64,000 nt of DNA from Strigops habroptila (lineage: Eukaryota; Chordata; Aves; Psittaciformes; Psittacidae), in NCBI RefSeq assembly GCF_004027225.2, contig NC_044302.2, positions 72,474,993-72,538,992 of the forward strand, in the 5' to 3' direction. Within the stretch, counting starts at the first letter, position 1. Every line of letters begins with the position of its first letter. The notes under the pieces were generated by a model that made no database searches, was not told the origin of the DNA, and was given only the letters and a program-made list of their open reading frames with translations. Below are positions 26,453-38,300 of this stretch, piece by piece. The position numbers and the translations under genes are program-made.

Positions 26453-27505
26453 GTTGAGTGAGATTACTTTATACAATAGTCACCTTCCCACTTCACTTTC
26501 CCTCCTTCCCTTTAGTGCCATATGTTGTTTATGAGTGTATCTGAGGTACGCTTACTTGAAATGAAGGATGTTTTGTAGAACAATTTATTATTCATTACTC
26601 AATCCTTCTCATGCCTACAGTGACAGAACTTATACTTTATACAAGGCAGCAGTTGACACTGAATTTAGTATTTATCAATACAGAGGAAACAAGTGAAGTC
26701 TCATGGGACTCTATTTTCACTTTTTGAATATCTATTTCAAGTAAAAGGCTGGTTTTGATGCTTTTTTTACCATAGCTTATAAACAAGTGTGACATTTTAA
26801 TCATATTAGAACAAAACGAATACTTAGAATTTCTGTGAGGACCATTCAGATGAACCAGTGTGGGTCTTAAAAATGGCTGGATCCATTGTTGCATTTAACA
26901 AAGCTCATTATTTAACTGCCTGGGAAGGAAATGACTGCCACCTTTATATCACACGGACATACTGCAGTTAATGGGAAACACCAGAGGCCTTTCAAATGAC
27001 TGCTCTATCATGCTCTTCAGAAATGTAGGCCTTTATTAATAATATCCATTTTGCTTTGATGAACACAGAAAATCACATGTCCTTGCTCTGGAAGCTGCAG
27101 TTAGTTGGGGAATTCCCAAGGGCTTGAGTAGTTGCAGCAGGGCTTGTCAGTAAATTAAAGCATGTCTGAGAAACCTTTGGGAAGGGCCGGGGTGGCCCAA
27201 GAGGGCAGGGGGCCTGATGAGAGGTGGGGTGGAGGCACGGGAAAAGAAGGTATGGGGAGAAGGAGCAGGGGTGAAGTTACTCTCCCTCTCTGGCACAGGC
27301 TGCTCCCAGAGAGGCTCAGCTCGCTGTCGGATGAAGGCTAGCCCACACTAAGACAACGGCTTTCGTTCACATGGGGGCTGAGCACAGGCTCTTGGTGAGA
27401 AAATTAGCAACAAATTCCTCCAAATGAATCAATTTCTACAAGCTTGCAGGATTTTAGTGGAGACATCTCAAGTAATATGTATTTGCATTCTGTTCAGCCA
27501 CTAAC
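26453..27505 (-). other. PDCD1LG2: PDCD1LG2 pseudogene intron (IgV to IgC)
   Basis: This is the remainder of the intron between the two Ig exons, outside the CR1 copy. It holds a small GC-richer patch around 27.17-27.35 kb without recognisable identity. No other feature is seen. Confidence 0.5.
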
Positions 27506-27864
27506 CTTTTACTTTCAAAGTAATATACTTGTAGTCCACATCCTGCTAGTCGGTGAGACAGAGGTATGATCCTGCATCTGTGATCTTCACAGTGGTGATC
27601 TGAAGGATAGCTCATTTCAGTTTCAGTTCACGGTGCAGAAATGCTGCTCTTCCTATGAAATCATGATGCTGGAATGGAGGGAATGCTTTTCCATTGCAGA
27701 GTGTGTACGCCTCTTTTGATTTTGACTGACCCTGCCTTTTTCGCTCCCAAACAACAGAAGTCCTAGGTTTAACAAGCCATTCACAGGCAGTCTGCATTCC
27801 ATGGTCACGTTGCTCCCATACTTTATAACATATAACTGTTAAGGAACTTCAACTGTAAATAAAG
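27506..27864 (-). pseudogene. PDCD1LG2: PDCD1LG2 pseudogene, IgV exon
   Basis: A good acceptor (TTTTCCTGCTGTAG) and donor (GTTAGT) frame a 359-nt exon homologous to the PD-1-ligand IgV domain. It starts LFTVEVP, continues QLYVIKYGSNVTMECRLPVN, then in another frame SVVWERK, HHDFIGRAAFLHRELKLK, ILQITTVKITDAGSYLCL and ends DYKYITLKVK. Damage: TAA at 27839-27841 directly after VEVP; a 1-nt loss near 27755-27775 that changes frame; TGA at 27612-27614; and TAG at 27546-27548. The exon length is one base short of the in-phase value. Both Ig cysteines are still coded. With three stops this exon cannot encode a domain. Confidence 0.9.
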
Positions 27865-30800
27865 CTACAGCAGGAAAAGAAAACAATTTCATTTGTTGTA
27901 TTAAAATATGTTCTGATTTTCTTTAAATTTGGGCAAAAAAGGTGTCATGTATCCAGGTGTATGATTCTATCTTGACTAAAAATTTGAAGTATTTTTGGTT
28001 CCTACTCATGCTAACATGTTTACCACATCAGTAGTAATCATCTATATTCTGTATTGATTACAGAGTCTGAAAGACAAGGACGAAATGAGCAAGGATCTTT
28101 TTCACATTTTAGAAATAACTTAAGGCTGAACCAGTGATTACACAGGGAGCACTTCTGTGAAACTATGATTGTACCTTATATACATCTTAAAATTCTAGTA
28201 AAAGCAACTGTTAATTGTGGAAATAGTAAATCTAGTTTCTTATGCTTTACAAAGAGAAAATCCAGTATAACACCTGTGAACAAAGCTGCACTGGATAAAC
28301 ACATGTAACTTGGAAGAATTGCTGTGTAGCAATTACAGTCTTCCTGAGGCCTCGGAAGCCTGGGACCATGTGAGTACCACTGATCCCATGCATCTGCTCA
28401 GATACATGCAACAGTATTAAGGAAAGTATTTAAAACCAATCTTTTTAGCTATTCACCAAATCTGAAATTCATATTGTTATGAATAGTTTGCCATTTTAGT
28501 GTGCTTGATCAAGCAGAGTTTGTTATGGTACGTCATTTAGTATACCTTGTAACTACTTTCTATACTGGATGTACCATACATTAGTAGGTTTAATTCAGAA
28601 TCACGTGGAAGTGTTGATAGTGACATTCAAAACGGAAGTTTATACAACTGTTTATGCATTCTTTATATTTCATATGTTTGTAAAATACTTGCAGGGAAAG
28701 CTTCAGTTCCTTTTAGCAATGGTTGTTTATTCACTTTAATACAACCCTAATGAGGGCAAAAATAATATGAAAAATGCCAACCCCCTTTTATGGCCTTTAG
28801 CTAAAGTTTAGGTTTTAGCCAAGCTGCTCCTGCTGCAGACATGTGCAGGAGATTACCGATGGGTTTACTTCACTCTGCCTCACACTGAAGTTGTCCTTCT
28901 TTACAACTGGCGTAGGCTGCTTTGTCATCTTCCCTCCCACAGTGATGCCTGCTAATGCTGGACACCCCAGCTGTCAACACACTGTGCTTTAAAGAAGTGG
29001 AAAGTGACGGACACCTGTCCTGTGGTCAATTAGCACACACTGCCTTCTGTAAGATGTTGCAAAGCAGAGGCTCCAGACATCACTGGTTGTTCATGCAAGT
29101 GTCGCTGGAGGTGCTGAAGCCCATGTATTGGGGGTGTAGTGGTATTTGCTGCATTGTTTCTGCTGGTGGAATTGAAAGGCAGTTTCTCTCTCACCTGAAA
29201 CCATAGAGAGTTGTGTTTTCAGGAGCATCACCATGAGGGTGTGGAATGTTTTCTCAGGTGGATCTGAAACACAAGTAGGATTGCATCAGAACTTCCAACA
29301 GCTGCCTTCTTCTGCGGAGGTGGACTAGAGCCATGCTAGCGTTCAAAACCCATCACGGTTGAAAACCAGCAAAAATAAAAACAGATGCTAGGCTACCACT
29401 GGAAACAAGGAAAATCCCAATTAAAACAACCCATGCACATGCATGGAATATGAACCACTGGCCTGTGTCAAGGAAGGGAGACAAAACATTCCCAGAACTT
29501 CATCCATGAGGCTTTCAGGATCTATAGCTTGCAGGCGGTCTTAAATAGTCTGACAGGACAGAGCTTTTACAACAACTTCACACTGAAATTGTACCCGTGA
29601 ATAATAAAATCAATTGCAGGTGGTATCTCGCATGCAGGAGAGCTTCATAAACATGCACGAGCAGACTTTTTTAACTGCCTGCACTAACACCTGAGCTAGT
29701 TTGTGATACTACTAATGTGATACTGATTTTGTTTCAACTCTGTTTTGCGTACTTTTTTGAGGATATTTATTGTCTGAGTTCTTTAACCTCAAGACCAGCA
29801 GGTACCTGGAACTCAGTGTGAGGTACTGGAAATCTCAGGATGGGTAAATCAAGGTTTGCTTCAGAGTGGGTTATATGGGGATATGAAAACTTACTGCTGC
29901 TAATTCTTTCACTTTGCACATGACAGTGCCTGGCATGTACAGAGAACCTTGTATTACTGACAGTAATCCAGCAGCCCTGAAATAATGCAAAAGAAAGCCC
30001 AGTTTCAGAGTGAGTATCTTCCTGTTCCAGTAACTAGCAAACTATTGTTTGGACTTTTGTATACAGATCATAACTGAAAATTAAAAAAAAACCCAAAAAA
30101 CAGAAAACAAACAAACAAAAAAACCCAACCAAAAAACAAAAAACAGAACACCAAAACCACAACACGACCACAAAAAAATCCCGACAAAAATATCCAATGA
30201 GATAACAGAAAAGAAGGAATAATTACTTCAAAGAAAGCATGCTAACATATAGTATAATCTGAAAAATTAGTGAAGTAGATCCAGAAATAAACATAAGGAA
30301 GTAAAGAAGAGAAGGAGCAATTTTAGACTTCCCCAGAGCTAGGCTTGCTGGAGAGGGTTTTTAATTTTACTTCCCCATTCACTTGCAGGTCAGCTTGACA
30401 CATTCTGGCTCTGATTTTCACAGGTACTGCATTTCTCTGACTTCTTCCACCTTTGGGCTCTCAGTACCTCAGAAAATCAGGTGCAAGCCTTAGCAAATTT
30501 AGCAGACAGAATTAGAGGACGTTTCATGGAAATTTAGACCTTAACCTTTTAATGTCACAGCTAAAGATGACCTTTATGACACCGTAACGGTGGATATGCA
30601 AACTACAGTAAGCAGACTTATTACATATAAATGAAAAATAATTACTTTTATCAGGGCACTGAGTTACCACTTCTTAGTGGGTGACAAATTACAATTATTT
30701 TAGCTGTATGAGAAAGCAGCTAATAAACAATATCAGCATCAGTATCTCCATTTCCTGGATGCAGAAACAAAGATCCAGCACTGCCCTGACAGCTGGGTTA

Positions 30801-32807
30801 AATTTCACTCATTATGTAGCCACCACAGTGTTTCATGATTAATACTATAGAGAAATTTACCATCCCCAGTCTCCTGCTATGCTCACTTCTCCACACAGCC
30901 CACCTAGAAGCAGGTGGACATAGAGGAGAGAACTGAACAAAGAGTGGAACAGTATCTCATATTAATGTTTAGACGTCTGGATCAGCCTCGTGGGATATTT
31001 GAGGTGATCTGCTCTCTTTTTATAGCTCAGAGTACATCTCGCATAATGTAGGGAATGGGGCTTTTTAAAATATACAGATTAGTCAGAGTAAACGGATAGC
31101 GCAAAAAGAAGGGGAAGCATAATCAAAATCCCAGCAGAGAGCAATCATAATTATTAAATATCAAATAAGAGTAAATCTTGCCTGACCAGATAGTTTAGTG
31201 TGAGAAGAGCATTACACATACCATAAATAAATAGAAAAACCCAAACAGAGAAACATTTTTGCTTGTGATGCTGAATGCAGAGTAGTGGAATACTTGTGGG
31301 GATCAGCAAGGATCTGAATTAGAATGATCAAGGATCTATCTGCAAGGATCTGTATTAGAAACCATCCTTCTCTATTACCATGATCTTACTAGCGGACATA
31401 TTGCATAGCCTGGGTGCAATCTACCCATGCAACTTGGTCCTTTGGCTCTGACAATGAGGAAGAAGCCTGACATTTCAACAGCAATTCAGATCCTGTCAGT
31501 AAATTAATTTCCCAGACCAACCTGCAGGAGAAAAAAGCAAGTTTTTACACAGTGCTGTGTGATTATGAAAATGAAGCTGAGCAAACCTTTGAGGGTTGAG
31601 GTGGTGAAAACCATAGGATCAGACATCTAAAAACCATCATGGCTTTTTATGAGTTATAATAGTTCCAATAAGGATGTAGGGCCCAAGACTAAAAACCTGT
31701 ATGGGAACAATGAAAACAAAGGCATGACAATATGAATGGAAAAAGTGAAGAATATTATTTTCTCTTTTTATACAGATTTTTTACTGAAAGTACTGATACC
31801 CATACTTGGCTTTATCTGGCCCTAAAGGAACATATTCTGATAAGGTTTCTTAGTGAATGCTGAGTAAAATCCAGAAGGCAATGATAATAAGTTGGTAAAA
31901 TTCCTCCAAAGGTCAAAACAACACTATGTAGTTTTCCTCCGTTTGATTGAATTTATCATGTCTATGACTTCAGTCCTGGCCCCAGCTCACATACCCACAC
32001 TCAAAAGAAAAAAAAAGTAATTTTTGGCCAGTGGAATGCCCAGTTCACATGAAATTTCAAGGAGTTGCCCAAAATTCCCCTGCTAAGGATTGAGAAGGAT
32101 AATTTTTGTTCCCTTAGAAAATTTAGAGTCAGCATTCCCTTTCCAAACGGCAGAAGCTGTATGCTCCAGGCCACAATATTGTTTTCAACATATTATTCAA
32201 TTTTCAATATGAAGTATAAACTTCATTCAGTTCTACAGACAGAAATGAAACATGCTTGTCTTAATGTAGCTGTGTGTTATAAAGATGGTCTATGGAGGCA
32301 AGAGTGATGGCAAAGGGGGAACATCAAACTCTCCTATATGCTTAAACCATGGAGCTCTTGAGCAAAAGCTGGGATACTTCTTTTAAGTAGCTGTGCTTTG
32401 TATAGATCTCTTTTATTGTTATGGCTGCTGGATCTTACGTTTGGGAAACACCCATGTTGTGAACCACAGTGAGTTGATGAGGTAGGCTGGCACCAATCTG
32501 GCCAGAAGTGTTAGGACAGATTTGACTTTGGTTAGTGACAAATATCACAAAGCTGGCAATATTGAAGAGTTTGCAAGAAGCTTTGTAAGCAAAGGAACAT
32601 GGGAATGACAGAATATTTTGCAATCTACTCCTTGGTAATGAAGATTGAAACCGAGTCTGAATAATGTGAATTGTGAATTCAATTCCATTCCTTTCATTCA
32701 TGTATCTGAAAGATCATAGTGCTTTTCTTAAATAAAAGGAGCAACTTAATATAAGAGCTTAGCACAAAACCCTCAGGCACTACCTTTGGTTAGTAGCCTT
32801 GCTATAA
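27865..32807. other. region 5' of PDCD1LG2 pseudogene
   Basis: The leader exon and promoter of PDCD1LG2 would lie here on the minus strand. I looked for a leader-type exon (ATG, hydrophobic run, GT in phase 1) and found none that was convincing. The only recognisable element is an A-rich tract near 30.1 kb. Confidence 0.4.
30085..30180. repeat. A-rich low-complexity tract
   Basis: About 95 bp of A runs broken by C (AAAC/AAACC words). Similar tracts occur at 41.13-41.21, 43.53-43.60 and 44.05-44.10 kb. I see no element boundary. Confidence 0.8.
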
Positions 32808-32883
32808 TTGCCCTGCTTATTGCAGGGGGCTTGGACTAGATAACCATTAAAGGTTTCTTCCAACCCAAACCATTCTATGATTG
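32808..32883 (+). mobile_element. CR1 3'-terminal fragment
   Basis: A short, heavily 5'-truncated CR1 end. TTGCAGGGGGCTTGGACTAG is followed by CTTCCAACCCAAACC and the terminal ATTCTATGATTG. It has the same orientation as the larger CR1 copy that begins about 200 bp downstream, but is a separate insertion because it has its own 3' end. Confidence 0.75.
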
Positions 32884-34318
32884 CTGCCAACAAAGTATAA
32901 CAAAGGATCCTGTGCCTGATGAATCTTCTTTATGCTGTCCACTAAACGAACACAACCACACTCCAGGGACTTATACTCTAACAAATCATTCATAACCCTC
33001 TCCTGGAAACATTGTTTCATCTTTTAACATATTTGTATTCCATTTACTGGATGATTAAGAACAGTAAGCACGTTAGCATTTACCTCTATACAAATTACTA
33101 TTTGCCTCTATTACAAACACCCATAGTATGGGGAATAAACAAGAGAAATTAGAGATGTGTACATGTCTACAGGGATATGACATTGTTGGAATCACAGAAA
33201 CATGGTGGGATGGCTCCTATGACTGGAGTGTTGGAATGGAAGATTACAGGCTCTTTAGAAAAGACAGGCCCGGCAGATGGGGCGGGGGAGTTGATATTTA
33301 TGTCAGTGATAGGCTGGAGAGTATGGAACTCTGTCTGGGGACGGGTGATAAGGTAACAGAGTGTTTGTGGGTCAGGATCAAAGGGAAAACAGCAACGGGG
33401 AACATTACGGTGGGGATCTGTTCCAGGCCGCCTGATCAAGAGGACTCTGTGGATGAAGCGCTCTACAGACAGATAGGAGCAGCCTCACGCTCGCAGGTCC
33501 TGGTCCTCATGGGGGACTTCAACCATCCTGACATCTGTTGGAGGGACGGTACGGCCCGGCACAAGCAATCCAGGAGGTTCCTCGATTATGTGGAAGACAA
33601 CTTCCTCTTGCAAGTAATAGAGGAGCCGATGAGGAGAGGTGTCATTCTTGACCTCGTACTCACCATCAGGGAGGGACTGGTTGGAAACGTGATGCTCCAG
33701 GGCAGCCTTGGCTCTAGTGATCACGAGATGGTTGAGTTCAAGATCCTCAGGACAGTGAGAAGAGCATGCAGCAAGCTCGCTGCCCTGGACTTCAAGAGAG
33801 CAGACTTTGGCCTCTGCAGGAACCTGCTTAGTAAGGTTTCATGGGATACAGTCCTAGAGGGCAGGGGGGCCCAAGGCTGCTGGGCGATATTCAAGGATCA
33901 CCTGCTACAAGCTCAGGAGCAATGCATCCCGAGAAGGAAAAGGGTCAAGAGGGCCAGGAGGCCTCCATGGATGGATAAGGAGCTGCTGAGAAATCTTAGA
34001 AGGAGAAAAGAAGTTTATAGGAGGTGGAAATGAGGACAGGCAGCCTGGGAAGAATACAGGAATGTAGTCCGGGAAAGTAGGGATCAGGTCAGGAAAGCTA
34101 AGGCCCAGTTAGAACTGCGTCTGGCCAGGGATGTCAGAGATAACAGGAAGGTCTTCTATAGGTATGCCGCTAACAAGAGACAGGCTAGGGATAATGTCTA
34201 GTCTGTCTAGAAGGAAACGGGAGAACTGGCTACCCTGGGTTTGGAGAAGGCTGAGGTTCTCAATGACTTCTTTGCCTCAGTCTTCATTAGCAAATGCTCT
34301 GACCACACCACCCAAGTC

Positions 34319-34324
34319 TTGGAA
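34319..34324. repeat. LTR target-site duplication, left copy
   Basis: TTGGAA, identical to 34754-34759 on the other side of the solo LTR. It is the CR1 sequence at the insertion point. Confidence 0.8.
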
Positions 34325-34753
34325 TGCCGCGATTGAGAGACGGGACGCAGCTTGATGCAAGCAAGATGTCGTTTTATTACAGTTATCCATATACATTTAT
34401 ACTTGTCTCTACCTAGCGTGTCTCATACTGATTGGTCTATCTTTTACAGAAGGCACACACTGATTGGCTAGCTAACATAAGACAAACTATTAATCAAGCA
34501 TTTACCTTCCTCCAGCAACATCTTTTCTTACACAAAGAGTTAGCTCCTCTTCATCAAGGTCGGCTACTCCCTTCTCCCTCAACCTTTCCAACCCGTGGTT
34601 GATAAATAGACACTGGGCCATTCTTTCTCAGCCAAGCTTTTATCCTTATCTTATTCCTCCCATGGTTTACGACCGACAAGTTCCAACACGTCTCCTTCTA
34701 TCAGCTGAACAGCACTGGGAGTCCTGCTGAGAATAGCCAAATCCTGTCCCACA
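34325..34753 (-). mobile_element. solo LTR of an endogenous retrovirus
   Basis: A 429-bp unit interrupts the CR1 copy. It begins TGCCGC and ends CCCACA, so it has TG...CA ends, and it is flanked by a perfect 6-bp direct repeat TTGGAA (34319-34324 and 34754-34759). CR1 sequence continues on both sides. On the minus strand it has a TATA-like TATAAATGTAT near 34390-34400 and an AATAAA near 34374, in the order expected for an LTR, which sets the orientation. No internal retroviral sequence is attached, so it is the product of recombination between two LTRs. The 6-bp duplication fits alpha/beta-retrovirus-like (ERVK-type) families; I cannot name the family. Confidence 0.85.
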
Positions 34754-34759
34754 TTGGAA
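34754..34759. repeat. LTR target-site duplication, right copy
   Basis: TTGGAA, the second copy. The CR1 sequence resumes directly after it (GGCAGATGCAGGGACTG). Confidence 0.8.
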
Positions 34760-35373
34760 GGCAGATGCAGGGACTGTGAGAATGAAGACCTTAGGCCCAT
34801 TGTAGGAGAGGATCAGGTTCGAGACCATCTCAAGAACCTGGATGTGCACAAGTCCATGGGACCTGATGAAATCCATCCGCGGGTCCTGAAGGAGCTGGTG
34901 GATGAAGTTGCTGAGCCACTGTCCATCATATTTGAAAAATCATGGCACTCAGGTGAGTTCCCGACAACTGGAAAAAGGGAAATATAACTCCCACTTTCAA
35001 GAAGGGGAAAATAACTCCCACTTTCAAGAAGACCCAGGGAACTACAGACCAGTCAGTCTCACCTCTGCGCCTGGCAAAATCTTGGAGCAGATTCTCCTGG
35101 AAAGCATGCTAAGGCACATGAAAAACAATGAGGTGGTTGGTGACAGCCAACATGGCTTCACTAAGGGCAAATCATACCTGACCAACTTCGTGGCCTTTTA
35201 GGATGGGGCTGCAGAACTGATAGACAGGAGCAAAGCAGTTGATGTCATCTACCTGGACTTGTGCAAAGCGTTTGACTCTGTCCCACACAACATCCTTGTC
35301 TCTGAACTGGAGAGACATGAACTTGATGGATGGACCACTCGGTGGATAAAGAAGTGGCTGGATGGCCACACGC

Positions 35374-38300
35374 GTATTAGCTATGCATGCATATTAACAT
35401 TTGTTCGAAGTCTGTTTCTCAGACCTGTCTCAGTATGTTCTGTGGATGTAGTCTTCTGCCCCCATTCTCCCCAACGCACCTCACCCACACACCTTCTCAC
35501 TTGCTGTTCTTTCTCTGCTGCTGCATCCTTATTGCGGTCACTTGTTGTCCACCTCACAGTCCATCTGCTGCTAGGTCCATGGCTTTATAACTGATGTTCA
35601 CATCACCTATGACAGGCTATTTGCACAATTTCAGCTTGCTTTCTGTCTTGCTTCAGCTTTAAGGTGAAGAAATACCATTTATCACTTCTTTGCTCACTCC
35701 TGCTGTGACTTTTCACTTCCCTGCATTGTTTGTCACCTGTTGTATCTTTTTCACTGCCTTTTTGTTTGTTGTTGTTCAATGTCAAATCCAATAATTTATA
35801 ATAATTTGAATATTTTTTTCCAAAGATGTTAGGGTAAGATTGGGTTGAAATTCTGTTACAGAAAATGCAATTACATTTAAAATGCAGCTGTGTATTCTAC
35901 AGAACACATGCCTTTCCGCTCTTAGCAACAGCATTAAACAAAGCAAGCTAACACGTTGACTTGGTACACTGCAAATTTTTTCATATCTCCAGCTTTTACA
36001 GAAAGAAAGATTTTTCAGAGAAGCACAAGAAACTCTCCTCTTCCTAGCCTGTGCTCCTCCGGGGAATGCAGAAGGTGAAAGTCCCCCTACTTGCTGTGCA
36101 ATCAAAACAACCTACCATCTGCAGGTAGATAAGCAAGATCATATAAACACATATATATACAGATTTCTTTCCCTACACAACTCTTCATTCAGAATGAAAA
36201 ATTTATAAACAGCAACATCCCAATGCATAAGCTGAAGAGGCTTGCTACCACCATTCCTCTCTGCCTTTGCCTATGACAGATTTAGTTGCAAGATAGGTTC
36301 AGTTTCTAAAACTCTTTATTCTTTGTTTATATCTGAAGTTGTATGGACCTGTGTTTTAGAATGTGGGATTTATCCAATCTCTGGTTCAGAATCAGAGTCC
36401 ATTCCTTACAAATCACTTGAAAATAAACTTTATTTAGGCAAATCTTAAGAATATAGGAAAAAAATCTGCAATCCATCAGTCAGAAATACAGTAAATGTCA
36501 AATTGCATTTTAGCAGCATTATACTCGCATCAGATCTTTATGTAGTCATTGGAAGAATCAAGTTCATATAGCAGCTATGATTTTCAATTTTTTAGAAAGT
36601 AGCTCTATCCTATTTTCATGATAGCAGAAAGTATGCAACTCATGATCAGTTTAAAACATGAACAGATAGCACAGCTTTTAGGCTGACCTTTTCAGGCTTT
36701 ATGTCACAAAACAACTGTCGTAAGAGGAAATCACCAAGTTACTCAGAAATTTTTGAGCAGTTCCAGTTTAATTTTGATGTTTCATGCTGAATGTACTCGA
36801 GTTCAGGGTTCTGCATTGCTGAGAACATGCATCCAAACAAGTTTATTCAAAGCATTCTTTAAAATATATATTCTTTGAATTCAGCTGTCAGAAGTCAATG
36901 GTTTGAATGACTGAACACTCAAAGGAGAGAGAAAGGCCCATAGGGCCGGAGTTGAGCTTGACATATGATTTACAATTAAAATCGAGTTTGCCTGTAACAC
37001 TTTCAGTAAAAGCAAAGAGGAAAACATGGCAGGAATCTATGTTTCTATGATCAGTGCTCTTTTTGTAAGGATGTGAGAGTGGGGAAATTGAATCTTCCTA
37101 GGGTGCTTCTTCCTGACTAATTCTTATGCCTATGTTTCTCTTAACTCCATCTTCACCCTCCACCTGCCACCAACTCTTAAAGGCCTTGTCTGCTTTGTGG
37201 CCTTCCACGCGAAGACAAATAGCCTATTCAGGGAAAAGTATCTATGCAAACCCACCTTGCAATTAATAACATTTTTTAAAGGATTTGTTAATAGTACAAT
37301 AAAGAAAAAGGCAGAAAAATGTGAATTATGTGCAAGTCATGCAGAGCCCATAGGCATTTTGAAGTGGGAAAGGCGGGAGATAACCCACTACTAGAGACAT
37401 TGTAAAAGATGGATGTCCCAGATGGAGTCATGGTGATTCCCAGCAAATGCCTTTGCAGAATACCAGTGTCCAAGGGAGACTCTCCACCTGCATAAAGTCC
37501 TGCGGGAAGCCTTGTTTTGTTGATTGTTATGTTCTTCTCTTCTGATTAGCCCTTTTTTTGCCTAACGCTGTCCTCAACTTCCTTACTTGTTTGTTGAGGA
37601 ATCTCTACCTCCCCTGCACCTAGGTGTCTAGTTTCCCTGCACGTATTGAGGCTTCTGGAAGGAAGATTAAAGAGTTCCTTGATCACTTCCCACCTGAGAG
37701 AAAAAGTAGCCCAAAGCTACTTCACAGTCACCATCACCATCTTCTTATCATTCTGAGCCAGCTCTGGCTACAGTAGGTTTTCTTCATATGCTCCATACGA
37801 CATGGAGGCAAAAAGCTCAGTGCAACCACCCAAGAGTCAGTGACCTGCTTTGGGCATCTCATGAATCCTGACAGGTACCTCGCTGGGACAATCCTCTAGA
37901 TGGCAGGACCAGAGAAATATAGAGAAGGAAACAGAGAACTGGGGAGAAGGTGCTGCAAAACCAGAAGTCCCACCGGTAACATCCACAAAAGCAGTAATTC
38001 CACTGTTAACCATTTTGCTGGTTAGCCTGTGCTTGGATGATGCACTGTTGGTACATGTCAATCAAGAACACTGAAGTTACTCTTTTGGCCAAAAGGGAAA
38101 AGCACCCTGCAGGCTGCTCCATGAAAAGCCCTGCAGGTCAATAGCAATGATTCTATATTTCTTATTATTCTTTAATGTAATTTTATTTAGTAATAGCATT
38201 CATGTTCTACAAAATTAAATATCACATCACAAAACAGTCCACCAGACTGGTTCATAACTACAGTTTTCAAATAAATGAGTCCTGAACTCAAATACCAGTA

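Larger units (their letters stand above)
33090..35373 (+). mobile_element. CR1 LINE with ORF2 remains, split by an LTR
   Basis: This is the largest CR1 copy in the window. It starts within ORF2 at the N-terminal edge of the apurinic-type endonuclease (TNTHSMGNKQEKLE). It keeps one open frame of 301 codons (33128-34033) covering the endonuclease, with GITETWWD, the catalytic-type MGDFNHPDICW and the SSDHEMVEF motif. A TGA follows (34031-34033), then decayed linker sequence, the solo LTR insertion, and the start of the reverse transcriptase ([18 protein letters not shown], then [13 protein letters not shown]). A 21-bp unit is tandemly duplicated with a 27-bp period at 34984-35031. The copy ends abruptly around the RT region (WTTRWIKKWLDGHT) and has no CR1 3' end, which again points to a later deletion or rearrangement. 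It is not mobile. Confidence 0.9.

Noticed and set aside
28350-31660. Candidate leader exons for PDCD1LG2 (for example near 28368 and 31632, minus strand)
   Set aside because: None combines an ATG, a convincing hydrophobic leader and a phase-1 donor.
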